DNA of 64,000 nucleotides from Chloranthus sessilifolius. Lineage: Eukaryota; Streptophyta; Magnoliopsida; Chloranthales; Chloranthaceae. The notes below the pieces were generated by a model, which did not search any database, had not been told where the DNA came from, and was given only the letters and a program-made list of their open reading frames with translations. The stretch covers positions 87,824,097-87,888,096 of the forward strand of contig CM037590.1 of NCBI GenBank assembly GCA_021018995.1, in the 5' to 3' direction. Shown in pieces: positions 45,732 to 56,281 of the stretch (positions are counted from its first letter, which is position 1; every line of letters begins with the position of its first letter). Position numbers and translations under genes: made by a program.

Positions 45732-46362
45732 CTAATCTGGAGGGTCTGGAAGGTCCATAGTCTCCTCAGGCTCATCAAACTTGGCACCTTTCGTGGATCT
45801 TTTCTTCAGCCAGTGTCCATTCCCTGGATGCAGTTTTCCATCTGTGAACCAAGCATTATCCTATAACAGCCAATGTGTATTCTCATGAATCACTTTCTTT
45901 TGGGCATTAATGGAAAAGCAAGCCTCTTCAGGAGAGGGTTGATAGCCAATGCTATATACATTCAGCTTAACCTTCATGTTTTCAAATGACACTTCCATGA
46001 TTCCATACCCGCATTGTATGTGAGCATTAGCAGTGGCCAAAAAGGGCCTGCCTAAAATCACAGGTATGAAAGAAGCACATTTGCTTGGTTTCATGTCCAA
46101 TACCAAAAAGTCAGCAGGATAGAAGAATTTGTCAACTCCAACCAAAACATCCTCAATTATCTCTGCAGGTTTCCTTTCAGATCTGCCAGCCAGCTGTAGG
46201 ACCACATGTGTGGGCTTTAATTCTCCCAAGCACAGGTTCTCATATAGTTAATATGGAAGCAAATTTATACTGGCTCCCAAATCTAATAAGGCTTTATCAA
46301 TGATGTGATCCCCAATGATGCAGGGGATAGTGGGGGTTCCAGGGTCTTAAAATTTGGTTGGA
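45732..46362 (-). pseudogene. Element D protease joined to the last codons of integrase (RT-RH-INT deleted)
   Basis: The protease half (MGELKPTHVVLQLAGRSERKP, VILGRPFLATANAHIQC, tail SPEEACFSINAQKK) ends in HWLL and a stop at 45861. The same frame then continues through KLHPGNGHWLKKRSTKGAKFDEP to EETMDLPDPPD and a stop at 45732. The ending resembles the integrase ending METIDLQGPSV of B. So the whole RT, RNase H and most of INT were removed and the reading frame closed. The catalytic DLGA part lies beyond the E2 insertion boundary and is only partly kept (46230-46362, frame disturbed). Confidence 0.8.
46358..46362. other. Target-site duplication of solo LTR E2, left copy (ttgga)
   Basis: Paired with ttggg at 63039-63043. 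Joining the flanks with ttggg restores the sequence 'tttggttggggt' seen in the protease of B near 33150, so the left copy has one G-to-A change. Confidence 0.85.
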
Positions 46363-46463
46363 TGTTAAGACGTGAAAAGTACCACTTTTCACCCCTTAAC
46401 TTAGCCTTTGATTAGACCCTTAGCCATTTAATAAGTTCTTGTTAAGTGTTTTATGTAGGTAAT
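46363..46463 (+). repeat. Solo LTR E2, first arm
   Basis: Starts TGTTAAGACGTGAAAAGTACC, the same start as the family E LTR whose end is at 519 on the other strand. Interrupted after 101 bp by element F. The last five bases (gtaat) are the F target site. Confidence 0.9.
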
Positions 46464-46714
46464 TGATCGGTGTTGAAATATGACTATAATTCACACTTTA
46501 AATCCTACATTTAGCTGTTCAATGAAAGCATCTGATGGTTGTTGTGAGGTTTTGATGTTTACAGGTGTTTCTGACCGCTAGATCGTTCAAAGTGCATAAA
46601 AGAAGGAAATTACAGGCTAAAAAAGAGATATGGACAAAAAAGGTCCAAAGAAGCATTGAAAGCCATGAAGAGAATCAACCTCCATCAAGAAAGGGGAGAC
46701 TTTGCATTGAAGAG

Positions 46715-46887
46715 TCAATCGATTGAGGCATTATGGTCAATCGATTGACAGATGGAGAAAAACTCAACCCTAGAAAGTCAATCGATTGAGACATAAAATT
46801 CAATCGATTGAGCCATGAAGGCAGAAGTGTCCTAAGGGAATTCGAACACTAAGTCAATCGATTGAGACTTCTGTCTCAATCGATTGA
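46715..46887 (+). promoter_or_regulatory. LTR F palindrome array (3 pairs)
   Basis: Six perfect copies of the 12-bp palindrome TCAATCGATTGA, in pairs with 10-bp spacers. Immediately upstream of the TATA box, so in the position of a promoter-proximal binding array. The 3' LTR copy is at 59613-59785. Confidence 0.9.
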
Positions 46888-46916
46888 GGCAATTAGGGTT
46901 AGTTTCAATCGGATAT

Positions 46917-46924
46917 TATAAATA
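46917..46924 (+). promoter_or_regulatory. TATA box of LTR F
   Basis: TATAAATA, 30 bp after the last palindrome. The 3' LTR copy is at 59815-59822. Confidence 0.7.
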
Positions 46925-47764
46925 AGAGGCTTACGGCTTTGAATAAGAAAGTTGTTTTTGTTTGATTGAGAGAGCTTTTTGAATAGAGAGTTTTTATTTC
47001 TTAGAGAGTTTTTATTAGAGAAATTTGTGTAATAACTAGAGACTTTTGTAAGAGAGTTTTCGGAGAGTAGTAAAATTGTGTTCTTCTTTTTACACCTTCT
47101 TTGCTCTTTACATTGGGAATGATTTTGAATACAATTGAAGATCTTGCAACAAGGATGAGAGGCTAAAGGTCAGAGGTCAAGGAGGATGCGATCCCCAGAT
47201 AAGTACCTATATTTTATGTTTAATGCCATAGTTTGATAATTTCATCATCAAATCATTTTTCTTAAAGTGTAGTGATTCTGTTTTTAGTGTTTTGATCTAA
47301 AATACCATGAGATACGCTATGCTTTTCACATGATTCATACCATGATTAATTTGAGTCATTGTTTTTAGATAGGGTATGCCGGGTTAATGATCACGCTTAA
47401 TTACTAGTCATGTTTCTCTTAGAATGATGGTGTGTTGATGTTCATAAAATTGTGGGTTTAAAAATAGAAAAGGGTATAAATCTGGGGTAGCAAATTCCTT
47501 GATCTTGTTTTTTAAATTTGTTCTTAGATTTCTCATTACATAATTTTTAGATTAATTTGTTTTCTTTCTTGCACTTAGAAAAGTGTTAACTCTTGGTAAA
47601 AATTAAAATCTGCCCCTTGGTACTTCCTTGGGGATATTTTCTAAATCTCTAGGAAGAATTGAATAAAATTTCAGATTTCCCTGTGGGTTCGACACCCTTG
47701 TTCTTGCCTTACTAGAACAGATCTTGTACACTTGCAAGGGTTTATTTAAAATTGATCAAGTTTT

Positions 47765-47781
47765 TGGCACCGTTGCCGGGG
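47765..47781 (+). other. Element F primer-binding site (tRNA-Asp)
   Basis: TGGCACCGTTGCCGGGG, one mismatch to the complement of plant tRNA-Asp 3' end, 6 bp after the LTR. Confidence 0.93.
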
Positions 47782-48763
47782 AATTCGGCGAAATTTTGAG
47801 TAAATTCCGATTAGAGATTTTTTTTGTTTTTATAACAGTCAATCGATTGAGACTTGTTTCTCAATCGATTGAGGTTGCGTGTTTTTGGCAATAATTGTGC
47901 CTCAATCGATTGACTCAACTCTGTCAATCGATTGACAAACTTGAAAATAATAAAAATAAAAAAAAATAAAAATAAAAAAAAAAATTTCTTTCCCTAATTT
48001 TCTTTCTTAGATTAGATTTTGTGATATTCTTTAGGAAGTTTAGGTTTTTAGAAGTTCTTAGTTTAGAAGTTTTTCTTTTTTTTTATTATTTTCCACTTTT
48101 AGAAATTTTAGGATTTTCTAAAAATTGGTTATTCATTTTTTTTAGGAAATTTATATTTTTAGGAAATTTATATTCTTAGTTTAGAAGTTTTCTTTTAGGA
48201 AAGATTTTTTTTTTTTTAGGTTTTTAATTTCTAATTTCTAATTTTCGAATTTAGATTTTATTTTTATTTTTTCTGAATTTAAAAAAAATAATAATAATAA
48301 TAATAATAATAAAAATAAAAATAAAAATTGAGTGGTCTTCTTTCCTTTTCCTTCTTACTTTGCTCTCTGTTCGTAGCAGCATTCAATCGATTGAAGCTAC
48401 ATTCTCAATCGATTGATACTGAGCCACTTTCTGTGTGCTCTCTACTCTTTTCTCAATCGATTGACATTCCTGTGTCAATCAATTGACAGAATTCTTGTGT
48501 GTTTTTAATCTTTGAACCTCAATCGATTGGGATAAGTCTCTCAATCGATTGACTGACAAAGTCTTTTGCTGATATTCTGGGTGCTTTCTGACTTTTGGGA
48601 CCTCAATCGATTGAGAGTATCCCCTCAATCGATTGACTGACAAGTCATTTGTGAGAAATTTTTTTTGTGCTTCTGTCCATCTATTGAGACCAGTTTCTCA
48701 ATCGATTGAGTCTGTTAAGGACTTATTTTGGGTTCTTCAAACCTTTGATTGTGGGTGTGGTGT
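47782..48763 (+). promoter_or_regulatory. Element F 5' leader with palindrome array (7 pairs)
   Basis: Non-coding. Palindromes (some with one or two changes) start at 47839/47861, 47902/47924, 48383/48405, 48453/48475, 48519/48541, 48603/48625 and 48676/48698: seven pairs, every pair 22 bp apart. Between 47936 and 48360 the sequence is AT-rich with repeated 'ttaggaaattta' and an (ATA)n run near 48290-48310. Confidence 0.88.
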
Positions 48764-50395
48764 ATGAGCTTTACTCGTTCTCATCACCCACATTTGCTAC
48801 CGTTTAATCCGGAGATCGAACGATCTTTGCAAGACAACCTTAGAATCCAAAGGAATCAGTATCATCCTACTGATACCATGGCTAATCAAGAGCAAGAAAT
48901 GAATGAAAACAACAATCAGAATGGCAACAATGTGAATAATGGAAATAATGGGAACAATAATTACTATGGGGGACCTAGAACACTTGAATACTATAATGAT
49001 CCTGGTTTTTACGAGGATCAGGAGTGTATCATGCATGCTCCCATTCCCGGGAATCATTATGAATTCAAATCAGCAATGATTCAAATGCTACCAATATTCC
49101 ATGGTTTGGCAAATGAAAATCCGCACGTTCATCTGAACGAGTTCACTGGGGTATGCAAAATGTTCAGAGTCCACAATGTTACTGATGAGATAGCGAAGCT
49201 CAGGCTCTTTCCGTTCTCTTTAAGAGACAAGGCAAAACGTGGTTCTATTCTTTAGAACCGCAATCTATTCGAGTTGGGCGAGCTACATCGCGATTCCTCA
49301 AAAGTATTTTCCCATGACTAAAGCCATTGAGATGCGTCAAAAGATCCTTTTCTTTTCCCAACAACCTCTGAGACATTCCATGAATGGGAACGCTTTTAAG
49401 GAGTTAATCAGAGGTTGCCCTAACCATCAAGTTCCAAGGTGGCACCAAGTCCAAAGTTGCTACAATGGACTGATTCCTGAAGGAAGACGCATGGTTGATG
49501 CATCTTGCGGTGGATCTTGTGCCACAAAAGAGGCCGATGAGTTGTGGGCATTGTTTGAGAAATTGTATCAAACCTCGATACAAAGTGCGACCTGGGCGAA
49601 CCACTTTGGACTTAGCACCTAAATCTCATGTGTTGACCAAAGGCGGATTGTATGAGGTCAACAATAACTTCGATCTATCAACCAAGGTTGATATCTTTGT
49701 CCAAACAGATGAACATGTTGATAGCAACCAAGCAAGCTAAAGTTCTGTCACCCCCACTTTGTATGCTCAATTTGTGAACACCCAGGTCATATGGCTAATG
49801 AGTGCCCAACTACCTTGACATTCCTTCCTGATGAATCTACTCTTCCAGAGCAGATAAATGTCACTCAATCTTATCAGCGGCAAGGTAGAAACGTGTACTC
49901 AAATACCTACAACCCAGAGTGGAAAAATCACCCCACTTAGGATGGAGTGGATCAAACCAAACTGGTCAGGTCAACCAACAATACCGAACCAATCCTACGA
50001 ATGGACAACAAGTTTTTCCACAAAATTTTCAGCAAAATTTCCGTCCACAACAGAATTTTCAGCAGAATTCTAATTTTCACCAGAATTCTAACTTTCAGCA
50101 GAATGCTCCATATTCTCATCCAAATTCTGATTTCCGGAAAAATCAGAATTTCAATCAGAATCCTAATCAATCTCATACAAGCACTTCAAAGGATTCTGAT
50201 CTGGAAGAAAAGGTAATCTCTGTGATATGCAATCTTTTCAGCAGATGATAATTGACCAAGTCGATCAATTGGCAAATCAAGCTGAGTCGACGAGAGGAGG
50301 GTAAGCTTCTACCAACCCATCAACAATCCTCGCCAAGCATCATCCGATGAAGGACCATTAAATAGTCAACAGTTGAAAGTCATTCGTGTTGCGAA
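48764..50395 (+). pseudogene. Element F gag, frameshifted
   Basis: Likely start at ATG 48764 (MSFTRSHHPHLLPFNPEIERSL; an in-frame ATG at 48749 is less like the relatives). Then an Asn-rich stretch, MIQMLPIFHGLANENPHVHLNEF, KLRLFPFSLRDKA, a one-base frameshift near 49235, QKYFPMTKAIEMRQKI, RRMVDASCGGSC, frameshifts near 49560-49740, a zinc knuckle C-x2-C-x4-H-x4-C at 49764-49805 (CSICEHPGHMANEC), and an Asn/Gln/Phe-rich tail (49919-50248). Several frameshifts lie in or beside short A or C runs. Confidence 0.85.
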
Positions 50396-51655
50396 GTGGA
50401 CGGGAAGTTCATAATCAAGTGGAATTGCCTGTGGAAGCAGAGGAAGAAGGTGAAGCAGACAAAGAGTAGGAAGCAGATAAAAAGAAAGAGTCAGAGAGAA
50501 GAGCGGAGAAAGAGAGAAGAAAAGAGAAGGAGGAAGAGAAAAGAAGAGAGAAGGGAAAAGGTGATAGAGGATGAGTCCCCCTCAACTGTCCAACAAGGAC
50601 AAGATTCAGAAGGGGAACCCGCACCTTTTGTCCCAAAGGCACCATTTCCTCAATGCCTAACTCCTCCATCAAGAATGGGAAAGGGACCCACAAAAATGGA
50701 AGATATTTTCGAAACATTTAAGCAAGTAAAGATAAACCTTCCATTGCTTGAAACAATCAAGCAAGTGCACGAGTATGCAAAGTTTTCAAAGATTTATGCA
50801 CTAAGAGAAAGGCGTAATCATGTTTCGAGGAAAGTGTTCTTGACTAATCACGCCGATTCTATATTGCAATTGGAAACCCCAAAAACTAAAAAGACCACGG
50901 AGTTCCTACTGTTCCATGTGTCATTGGTGGGCTACCAGTTGGGAAAGCCTTATTGGATTTGGGAGCCGTGTTAATTTAATCCCATATTCATTGTACGAGA
51001 AACTTCGGATGGGTGAATTGAGACCCTAGCGGTCACATTGCAATGGCGGATAGATCGGAAAAGACGCTCGAGGCGTTATTGAGGATGTCTTGGTTGGAAT
51101 AGATAAGTTTGTCTTTCCAGTGGATTTTGTTGTTTTGGACATGGACACACCTGTTAAGTCACTTAATCAAGTCCCCATCATCCTTGGACGTCCGTTTCTC
51201 GCTACGGCCAACGCGTGCATTAATTGTCGAACAGGAGTCATGGACATTTCTTTTGGAAACATGAAGGTTCGATTGAATATCTTCCATGCGATGAACCATT
51301 TCCCAAACGAGGATGAAGTCGAATGTTTTTACATCGATCAGATAGATGAAGTGGTAGATGAGGCATTACCTTCAATACTTACCAAAGAGGAATTTGAAAA
51401 TGCTTTGTTGGCCATCTATGAAGAGAAAGGATCGGAAGAGAAGCAGTCCGACGAGAGAGAGTCTAGCTCATCATACCAGGATGATCACTTAGATGCGAGT
51501 GTGCCTGAGATAGAATCATTACCTGTTGAGGTGGAGGACGTGTTGCCTCCATCACTTGAGCAACCACCACTTGTGGAATTGAAACAATTGCCAGAGTCCC
51601 TCAAGTATGCTTTTACGGGACCTCATGAAACACTTCGATAATAATCTCATCCACG
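50396..51655 (+). pseudogene. Element F gag-PR linker and aspartic protease
   Basis: The 50396-50974 piece has a long Lys/Glu/Arg-rich run, then MEDIFETFKQVKINLPLLETIKQ (conserved junction). The active site ALLDLGA is at about 50947-50970 with a frameshift right after it. The rest (51090-51641) has VDFVVLDMD, IILGRPFLATANACINC, CFYIDQIDEVVDEAL, and the linker LPESLKYAFTGPHETL ending in a stop at about 51640. Confidence 0.85.
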
Positions 51656-52420
51656 TTGTCAGAACAAGAAAAAGAGTTGTTGAAGGTCTTTGAAGAGCAC
51701 AAGGAAGCTATCGGTTGGACTCTCTCTGATCTCAAAGGGATTGACCCATCGGTATGTATGCATAAAATACATTTGGAAGATGAGAGTAAACCTTCAAGGG
51801 AACCACAGCTGCGACTTAATCCAAACATGCAAGAAGTCGTTCTAAAAGAAGTCATTAAACTCCTTGATGCTGGAATCATCTCTCCGATTTCTGATAGTGA
51901 ATGGGGTAGTCCAGTCCAAATTGTCCCGAAAAAGTCCGGAACCACTGTAAAGGAAACTGCTGAAGGAGAATTGGTCCCCACTCGAGAAACTCGGATGGGC
52001 GTTCGCATTGACTTTCGGAAATTAAACGCCGCCACCAGAAAGGATCATTTTCCCCTTCCGTTCATTGATCAAATCCTTGAGAAGTTAGCTGGGCAAGAGT
52101 TTTATTGTTTTCTTGATGGGTATTCGGGATACAATCGGTGCCCGCTACTACCGGTGATCAAGAAAAGACAACGTTCACATGCCCTTATGGTACGTTTGCA
52201 TACCGCAGGATGCCATTCGGCCTATGTAATGCCCCGGCCACATTTCAACGGTGTATGTTGGCCATATTTTCAGATATGATCGACAAATTCATTGAAGTAT
52301 TCATGGACGACTTCTCTGTTTTTGGGAGAACCTTTGATTCTTGTTTGAATCATCTTTCACAAGTCTTTATAACGTTGTGTTGACTCCAAACTTGTTCTTA
52401 GCTGGGAGAAGAGCCATTTT
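51656..52420 (+). pseudogene. Element F reverse transcriptase
   Basis: First piece 51656-52279: KIHLEDESKPSREPQLRLNP, WGSPVQIVPKKSG, GVRIDFRKLNAATRK, DHFPLPFIDQILEKLAG, CFLDGYSGYN, then a frameshift near 52135. Second piece 52138-52383: FTCPYGTFAYRRMPFGLCNAPATFQ and catalytic FMDDFSVFG, then a frameshift near 52375. Catalytic Asp residues are intact. Confidence 0.9.
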
Positions 52421-53064
52421 ATGGTTAAACAAGGGATTGTTCTGGGGCACATTGTCTCACAGAAAGGAATCGAGGTGGATAGAGCAAAAGTTGATCTAAT
52501 TGCTCACTTGCCACCACCCAACAGTGTTCGACAAATTCGATCATTTTTGGGTCATGCAGGGTTTTATAGAAGGTTCATTAAGGATTTCAGCAAGGTGGCT
52601 AAACCATTGTGCACCTTGCTTGACAAAGATGTTCCTTTTGAATTTACTGAGGACTGCATGCAAGCATTTTTGAAATTGCGAGAGCTCTTATCCAATGCAC
52701 CAATCATCCAGCCACCGGATTATTCTCTCCCATTCGAACTCATGTGTGATGCATCTGATTACGCAATTGGAGCTGTCCTAGGACAGAGGGTGAATAAATT
52801 ACCCCACGTAATTTATTATGCTAGCAAGTCATTAATTGATGCCCAACTCAATTACACCACCACCGAGAAAGAATTATTAGCTGTGGTGTATGCTCTGGAC
52901 AAGTTTCGTTCCTATTTACTTGGATCAAAAATAGTGGTCTTTTCAGATCATTCCATACGAAATATCTTCTAGCAAAGAAGGATACTAAACCGAGATTAAT
53001 CCGTTGGATCCTTCTGCTCCAAGAGTTCAATTTCGAGATTAAGGATAAGAAGGGTGTTGAGAAC
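52421..53064 (+). pseudogene. Element F RT thumb and RNase H
   Basis: 52421-52972: [80 protein letters not shown], then a one-base frameshift near 52955 ahead of the [16 protein letters not shown] tether. All RNase H acidic residues visible so far are kept. Confidence 0.9.
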
Positions 53065-54474
53065 GTGGTGGCTGATCATTTGTCGAGAATTCTACCTGAA
53101 GAATCTGCAATACCTGAGATCATCCGTGATACGTTTCCGGATGAACATTTGCTAGCAATTGATGTAGCTTATGCAAAGGTTCCATGGTTTGCGAACATTG
53201 TGAATTATCTGGTTACTGGCAGAATCCCCACTGAGTGGGGTAAGAATGATAAGAATCTCTTTTTCTCCCAAATAAAATACTATTTTTGGGATGAACCATG
53301 TCTGTTCAAATTCTGCTCAGATCAGATCATCAGGAGATGTGTACCCGAAGAGGAGCAAATGAGCGTCCTATACTTGTGTCATGCTGGGGCCTGTGGCGGC
53401 CATTTCGGAGGACAGAAGACCGCCCAGAAAATCCTTCAAAGCGGATTCTACTGGCCCTCCATCTTTCGTGACGCTGCTCAATTTTGCAAGGAATGTCGAC
53501 GATGTCAACAGCTTGGCAATATTTCAAAACGGAATATGATGCCCCTTAATCCAATTCTGATTGTTGAAATTTTTGATGTTTGGGGGATTGACTTTATGGG
53601 TCCCTTTCCCCCATCCTTTGGGTTTTCATATATTCTAGTGGCTGTTGATTATGTCTCGAAATGGATAGAAGCTGTGGAAACCCGATCGAATGATCATAAG
53701 GTTGTGGTCAAATTCCTCAGAGACAATGTGTTTACCCGATTCGGGATTCCAAGAGCAATCATCAGCGATGGCGGTTCGCATTTTTGTAATAGCCATTTTG
53801 CCACCTTAATGAAGAAGTACGGCGTCACTCACAAAGTTGCTACGCCGTACCATCCACAGACTAGCGGTCAGGTGGAAGTGTCTAATCGGGAAATTAAGTG
53901 AATTCTAGAAAAAACGGTCCAACCGAATAGAAAAGATTGGTCAAACCGGCTCTCAGAGGCTCTGTGGGCATATCGGACCGCATTCAAGACTCCGCTTGGA
54001 ATGTCTCCGTTTCGAATTGTTTACGGCAAAGCTTGCCATCTTCCTGTCGAATTGGAGCATAAAGCATTCTGGGCGATAAAAAGATTTAATTCTGACATGC
54101 AAGCAGCCGGGTCGCATCGCCGATTGCAATTGAATGAATTGGAGGAATTACGCTACGAAGCGTATGAGAATTCGAAAATGTACAAGGAAAGGTATAAAAA
54201 GCTGCATGATGCATCCATTTCTCGAAAAGAATTTCACGTTGGCCAAAAAGTTTGGTTATTCAATTCCCGACTGAAGCTCCACCCGGGAAAATTAAAATCT
54301 CGATGGGAAGGCCCATTTCAGGTAGTGTCCATTAGTGCGCATGGTGCCATTGAAATTCGGAGCCTTGTTGACAATCGCATTTGTAAAGTTAATGGGCAAA
54401 GACTCAAACCAATGTTTGAGCCGATCACCCAGTTACAGATTGAGGCGATGCACCTCCGTGATCCTGGGGACTGA
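53065..54474 (+). pseudogene. Element F integrase with one premature stop
   Basis: One frame throughout, with a single TGA at 53899-53901. N-terminal zinc-binding part ([10 protein letters not shown] ... CKECRRCQQ), core Asp in VAVDYVSKW, Asp in IISDGGSHF, Glu in [11 protein letters not shown], then after the stop [30 protein letters not shown] and C-terminal SRWEGPFQV (GPY/F), ending LRDPGD. It is the least damaged integrase of the window. Confidence 0.92.
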
Positions 54475-55139
54475 TCACTGAAAGGTCGAGCTGTCGACAT
54501 GTAAACTCAGCGCTTCCTGGGAGGCACCCCAGTTGTTGTTGTAAAAAATAAAAAAAAATAAAAAAAATATATAGTCCACAGTCAATCGATTGAATGTGAT
54601 TCCTCAATCGATTGAAGGGTCTGTGACAATCAATTGACTGAGATTCCTCAATCGATTGAAGGGTCTGTGTCAATCGATTGAGCTTCCTCATTTTTTTTAT
54701 CTCAATCGATTGAGAATTTGGCCTCAATCGATTGACATCTTAAGAGTTTGTGCAGTTGTGTTGGAAGTTGATCCGCCACCCGACAACTCTTGTCATGGCA
54801 GCTGCCGTCTCGGGTTGGTTTTTCGTGGCCCTTTAATGCCCTTCCGTTTCCAAGGACACCAACCGGCGCTATCAATCCTCAATCGATTGACACCTTAGTG
54901 TCAATCGATTGACATTCAAGAGGGGAGTAATGGCAAGAGTCCCCTCTCCCAAGCAGTGCCACGTTGCCGCTCCCACCTCGCGACGTGGGAAGTCCATGCA
55001 TCCTCAATCGATTGAGCAGTAAGCCTCAATCGATTGAGGCTCACACTATATATATGGTCCTCCCGACCCGTGGAGACCTCATTCGAATTCCAGCCTAATT
55101 TTCAAGCCGCGATCTTCATCTCCTCCTTGTTTTGATCCA
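54475..55139 (+). promoter_or_regulatory. Element F INT-to-3'ORF gap: palindrome array and TATA box
   Basis: Palindromes start at 54582, 54604, 54626, 54648 and 54670 (five in a row at 22 bp), 54702/54724, 54879/54901 and 55004/55026. TATATATAT follows at 55047-55055, about 85 bp before the ATG of the 3' ORF. The layout repeats that of the LTR (pairs then TATA), suggesting a separate promoter for the 3' ORF. Confidence 0.8.
55047..55055 (+). promoter_or_regulatory. Putative TATA box of the F 3' ORF
   Basis: TATATATAT, 10 bp after the last palindrome and 85 bp upstream of the ATG at 55140. Confidence 0.6.
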
Positions 55140-56281
55140 ATGGCTGCCCTTATCCGACCACCGCGCCCAGCCCATGATCCGATGCGCATCCCTAACGAGC
55201 ATTATATCGATCGCCAATTCCAAACGGAGAATTTTTTCGACTTGGTGAAATATCGGAACATCGCAGAATGCGCACGGTCGATCGAATTCATCGAGGCCCT
55301 CCACTTGGAAATGCTACTGACCCCACCACCTATCGATGTCGCCCCGCGCATCATTCGGCTATTCTATCAAAAGATGGTGTGGGTGCCCGAGACCCTCTCC
55401 CCAATCGGCTTGCCGTTCATCACCATTGAGATCGATAACTGGCAATATAACCTCCACGCCGCTGATCTCGCCCTTGCTTTCAATTTCTACGAGGCTCGTC
55501 CCGTCAACCACCACCTTCCTACGGCTATCGAGCGTAGCCAAGATGATATGATCAACAATATGTGTGGTGGTTGTCGTGGGGACCGTCCAGCCACTGGCGG
55601 CCTTGTGTTGCCCATGGATATCCTCTTTTGGGATATCGTTATGGCCAATAACCTTTTGCCACATGGCACCAAGACCGAGCGGACTTTGGGTCGAGTGAAG
55701 GCGCTCTACGCGGCACACACCAATACTTGGTTTGATGCGCCTGGGTTGATGCTCGCGGAGATGTACCGCTGCCATAGTGATATCGCCATTGTGTCGTACA
55801 CCTTAAGCGTGCATGATTCTCCTCCACTTCCCACACTATGTGATGCACCTTACGGACCACCTTGGCTGCCCATCTATGACGATGAGGAGATGGGCGACAT
55901 GCAATTCTATCAATATGGTGTGAATGTGTGTCAAGAGTATCAAAGCGATCATCCGCAATCGGCCCCGGTTGAGGATGCTCCTCCTCCCGTCAAACCCGCC
56001 GCAGCCAACGTGGCGGTGTTAGGCGACCTGTCGAAGAGGTCCCCGATTTTGATGCCGAGGCGGCTGTTGCTCGCCTTGAGGTGCGGATGGACGGGCTGAA
56101 TGCACGGCTTGGTGGTGTGGATAGGCGGTCCCGGTTTCAAACCGCTCTCCTAATGCGGATGGCTCGCGAGTCATTCCCGGGTCGTGCCAACCATTTCATC
56201 GACGGCGCAAGAGCGGCAATGAACGAGGGGCGGGAACCGGAAGATGAAGATGAAGATGAAGATGATGATGATGATGTGTGA
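55140..56281 (+). pseudogene. Element F 3' ORF (transposon-protein core, acidic tail), one frameshift
   Basis: ATG at 55140 (MAALIRPPRPAHDPM). The core has PRIIRLFYQKMVWVPE, ITIEIDNWQYNLHAADLALAF, and HGTKTERTLGRVKALYAA, which line up with PRMVKLWYQNLVKV, IFIDDCDLTATYEDIG and GHSQERRTPILEALFHF of C. A one-base frameshift between about 55975 and 56030 moves it to another frame that continues EVPDFDAEAAVARLEV and ends in a run of Glu/Asp (56081-56281). It lacks the Lys-rich N-terminus of A, C and D. It is visibly GC-richer than gag-pol of the same element. Function unknown; no membrane span. Confidence 0.78.

Larger units (their letters stand above)
46464..47758 (+). repeat. Element F 5' LTR (1295 bp)
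   Basis: TGATCGGTG...TTGATCA. Three pairs of TCAATCGATTGA start at 46715/46737, 46778/46800 and 46854/46876, each exactly 22 bp apart, followed 30 bp later by a TATAAATA box. Downstream is the leader half with 'gtgggttcgacacccttgttc' near the end. Confidence 0.95.

Noticed and set aside
47765-47781. tRNA-like sequence
   Set aside because: Only 17 bases complementary to the tRNA-Asp 3' end; it is the primer-binding site, not a tRNA gene.
50415-50717. 100-codon minus-strand ORF opposite the Lys/Glu-rich linker of F
   Set aside because: Low-complexity antisense shadow of the gag-PR linker.
54582-54681. Regular short repeats with spacers, at first sight like a CRISPR array
   Set aside because: The repeats are 12 bp with 10-bp spacers, lie in a plant retrotransposon, recur in the LTRs and have no cas genes. 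They are better explained as a binding-site array.
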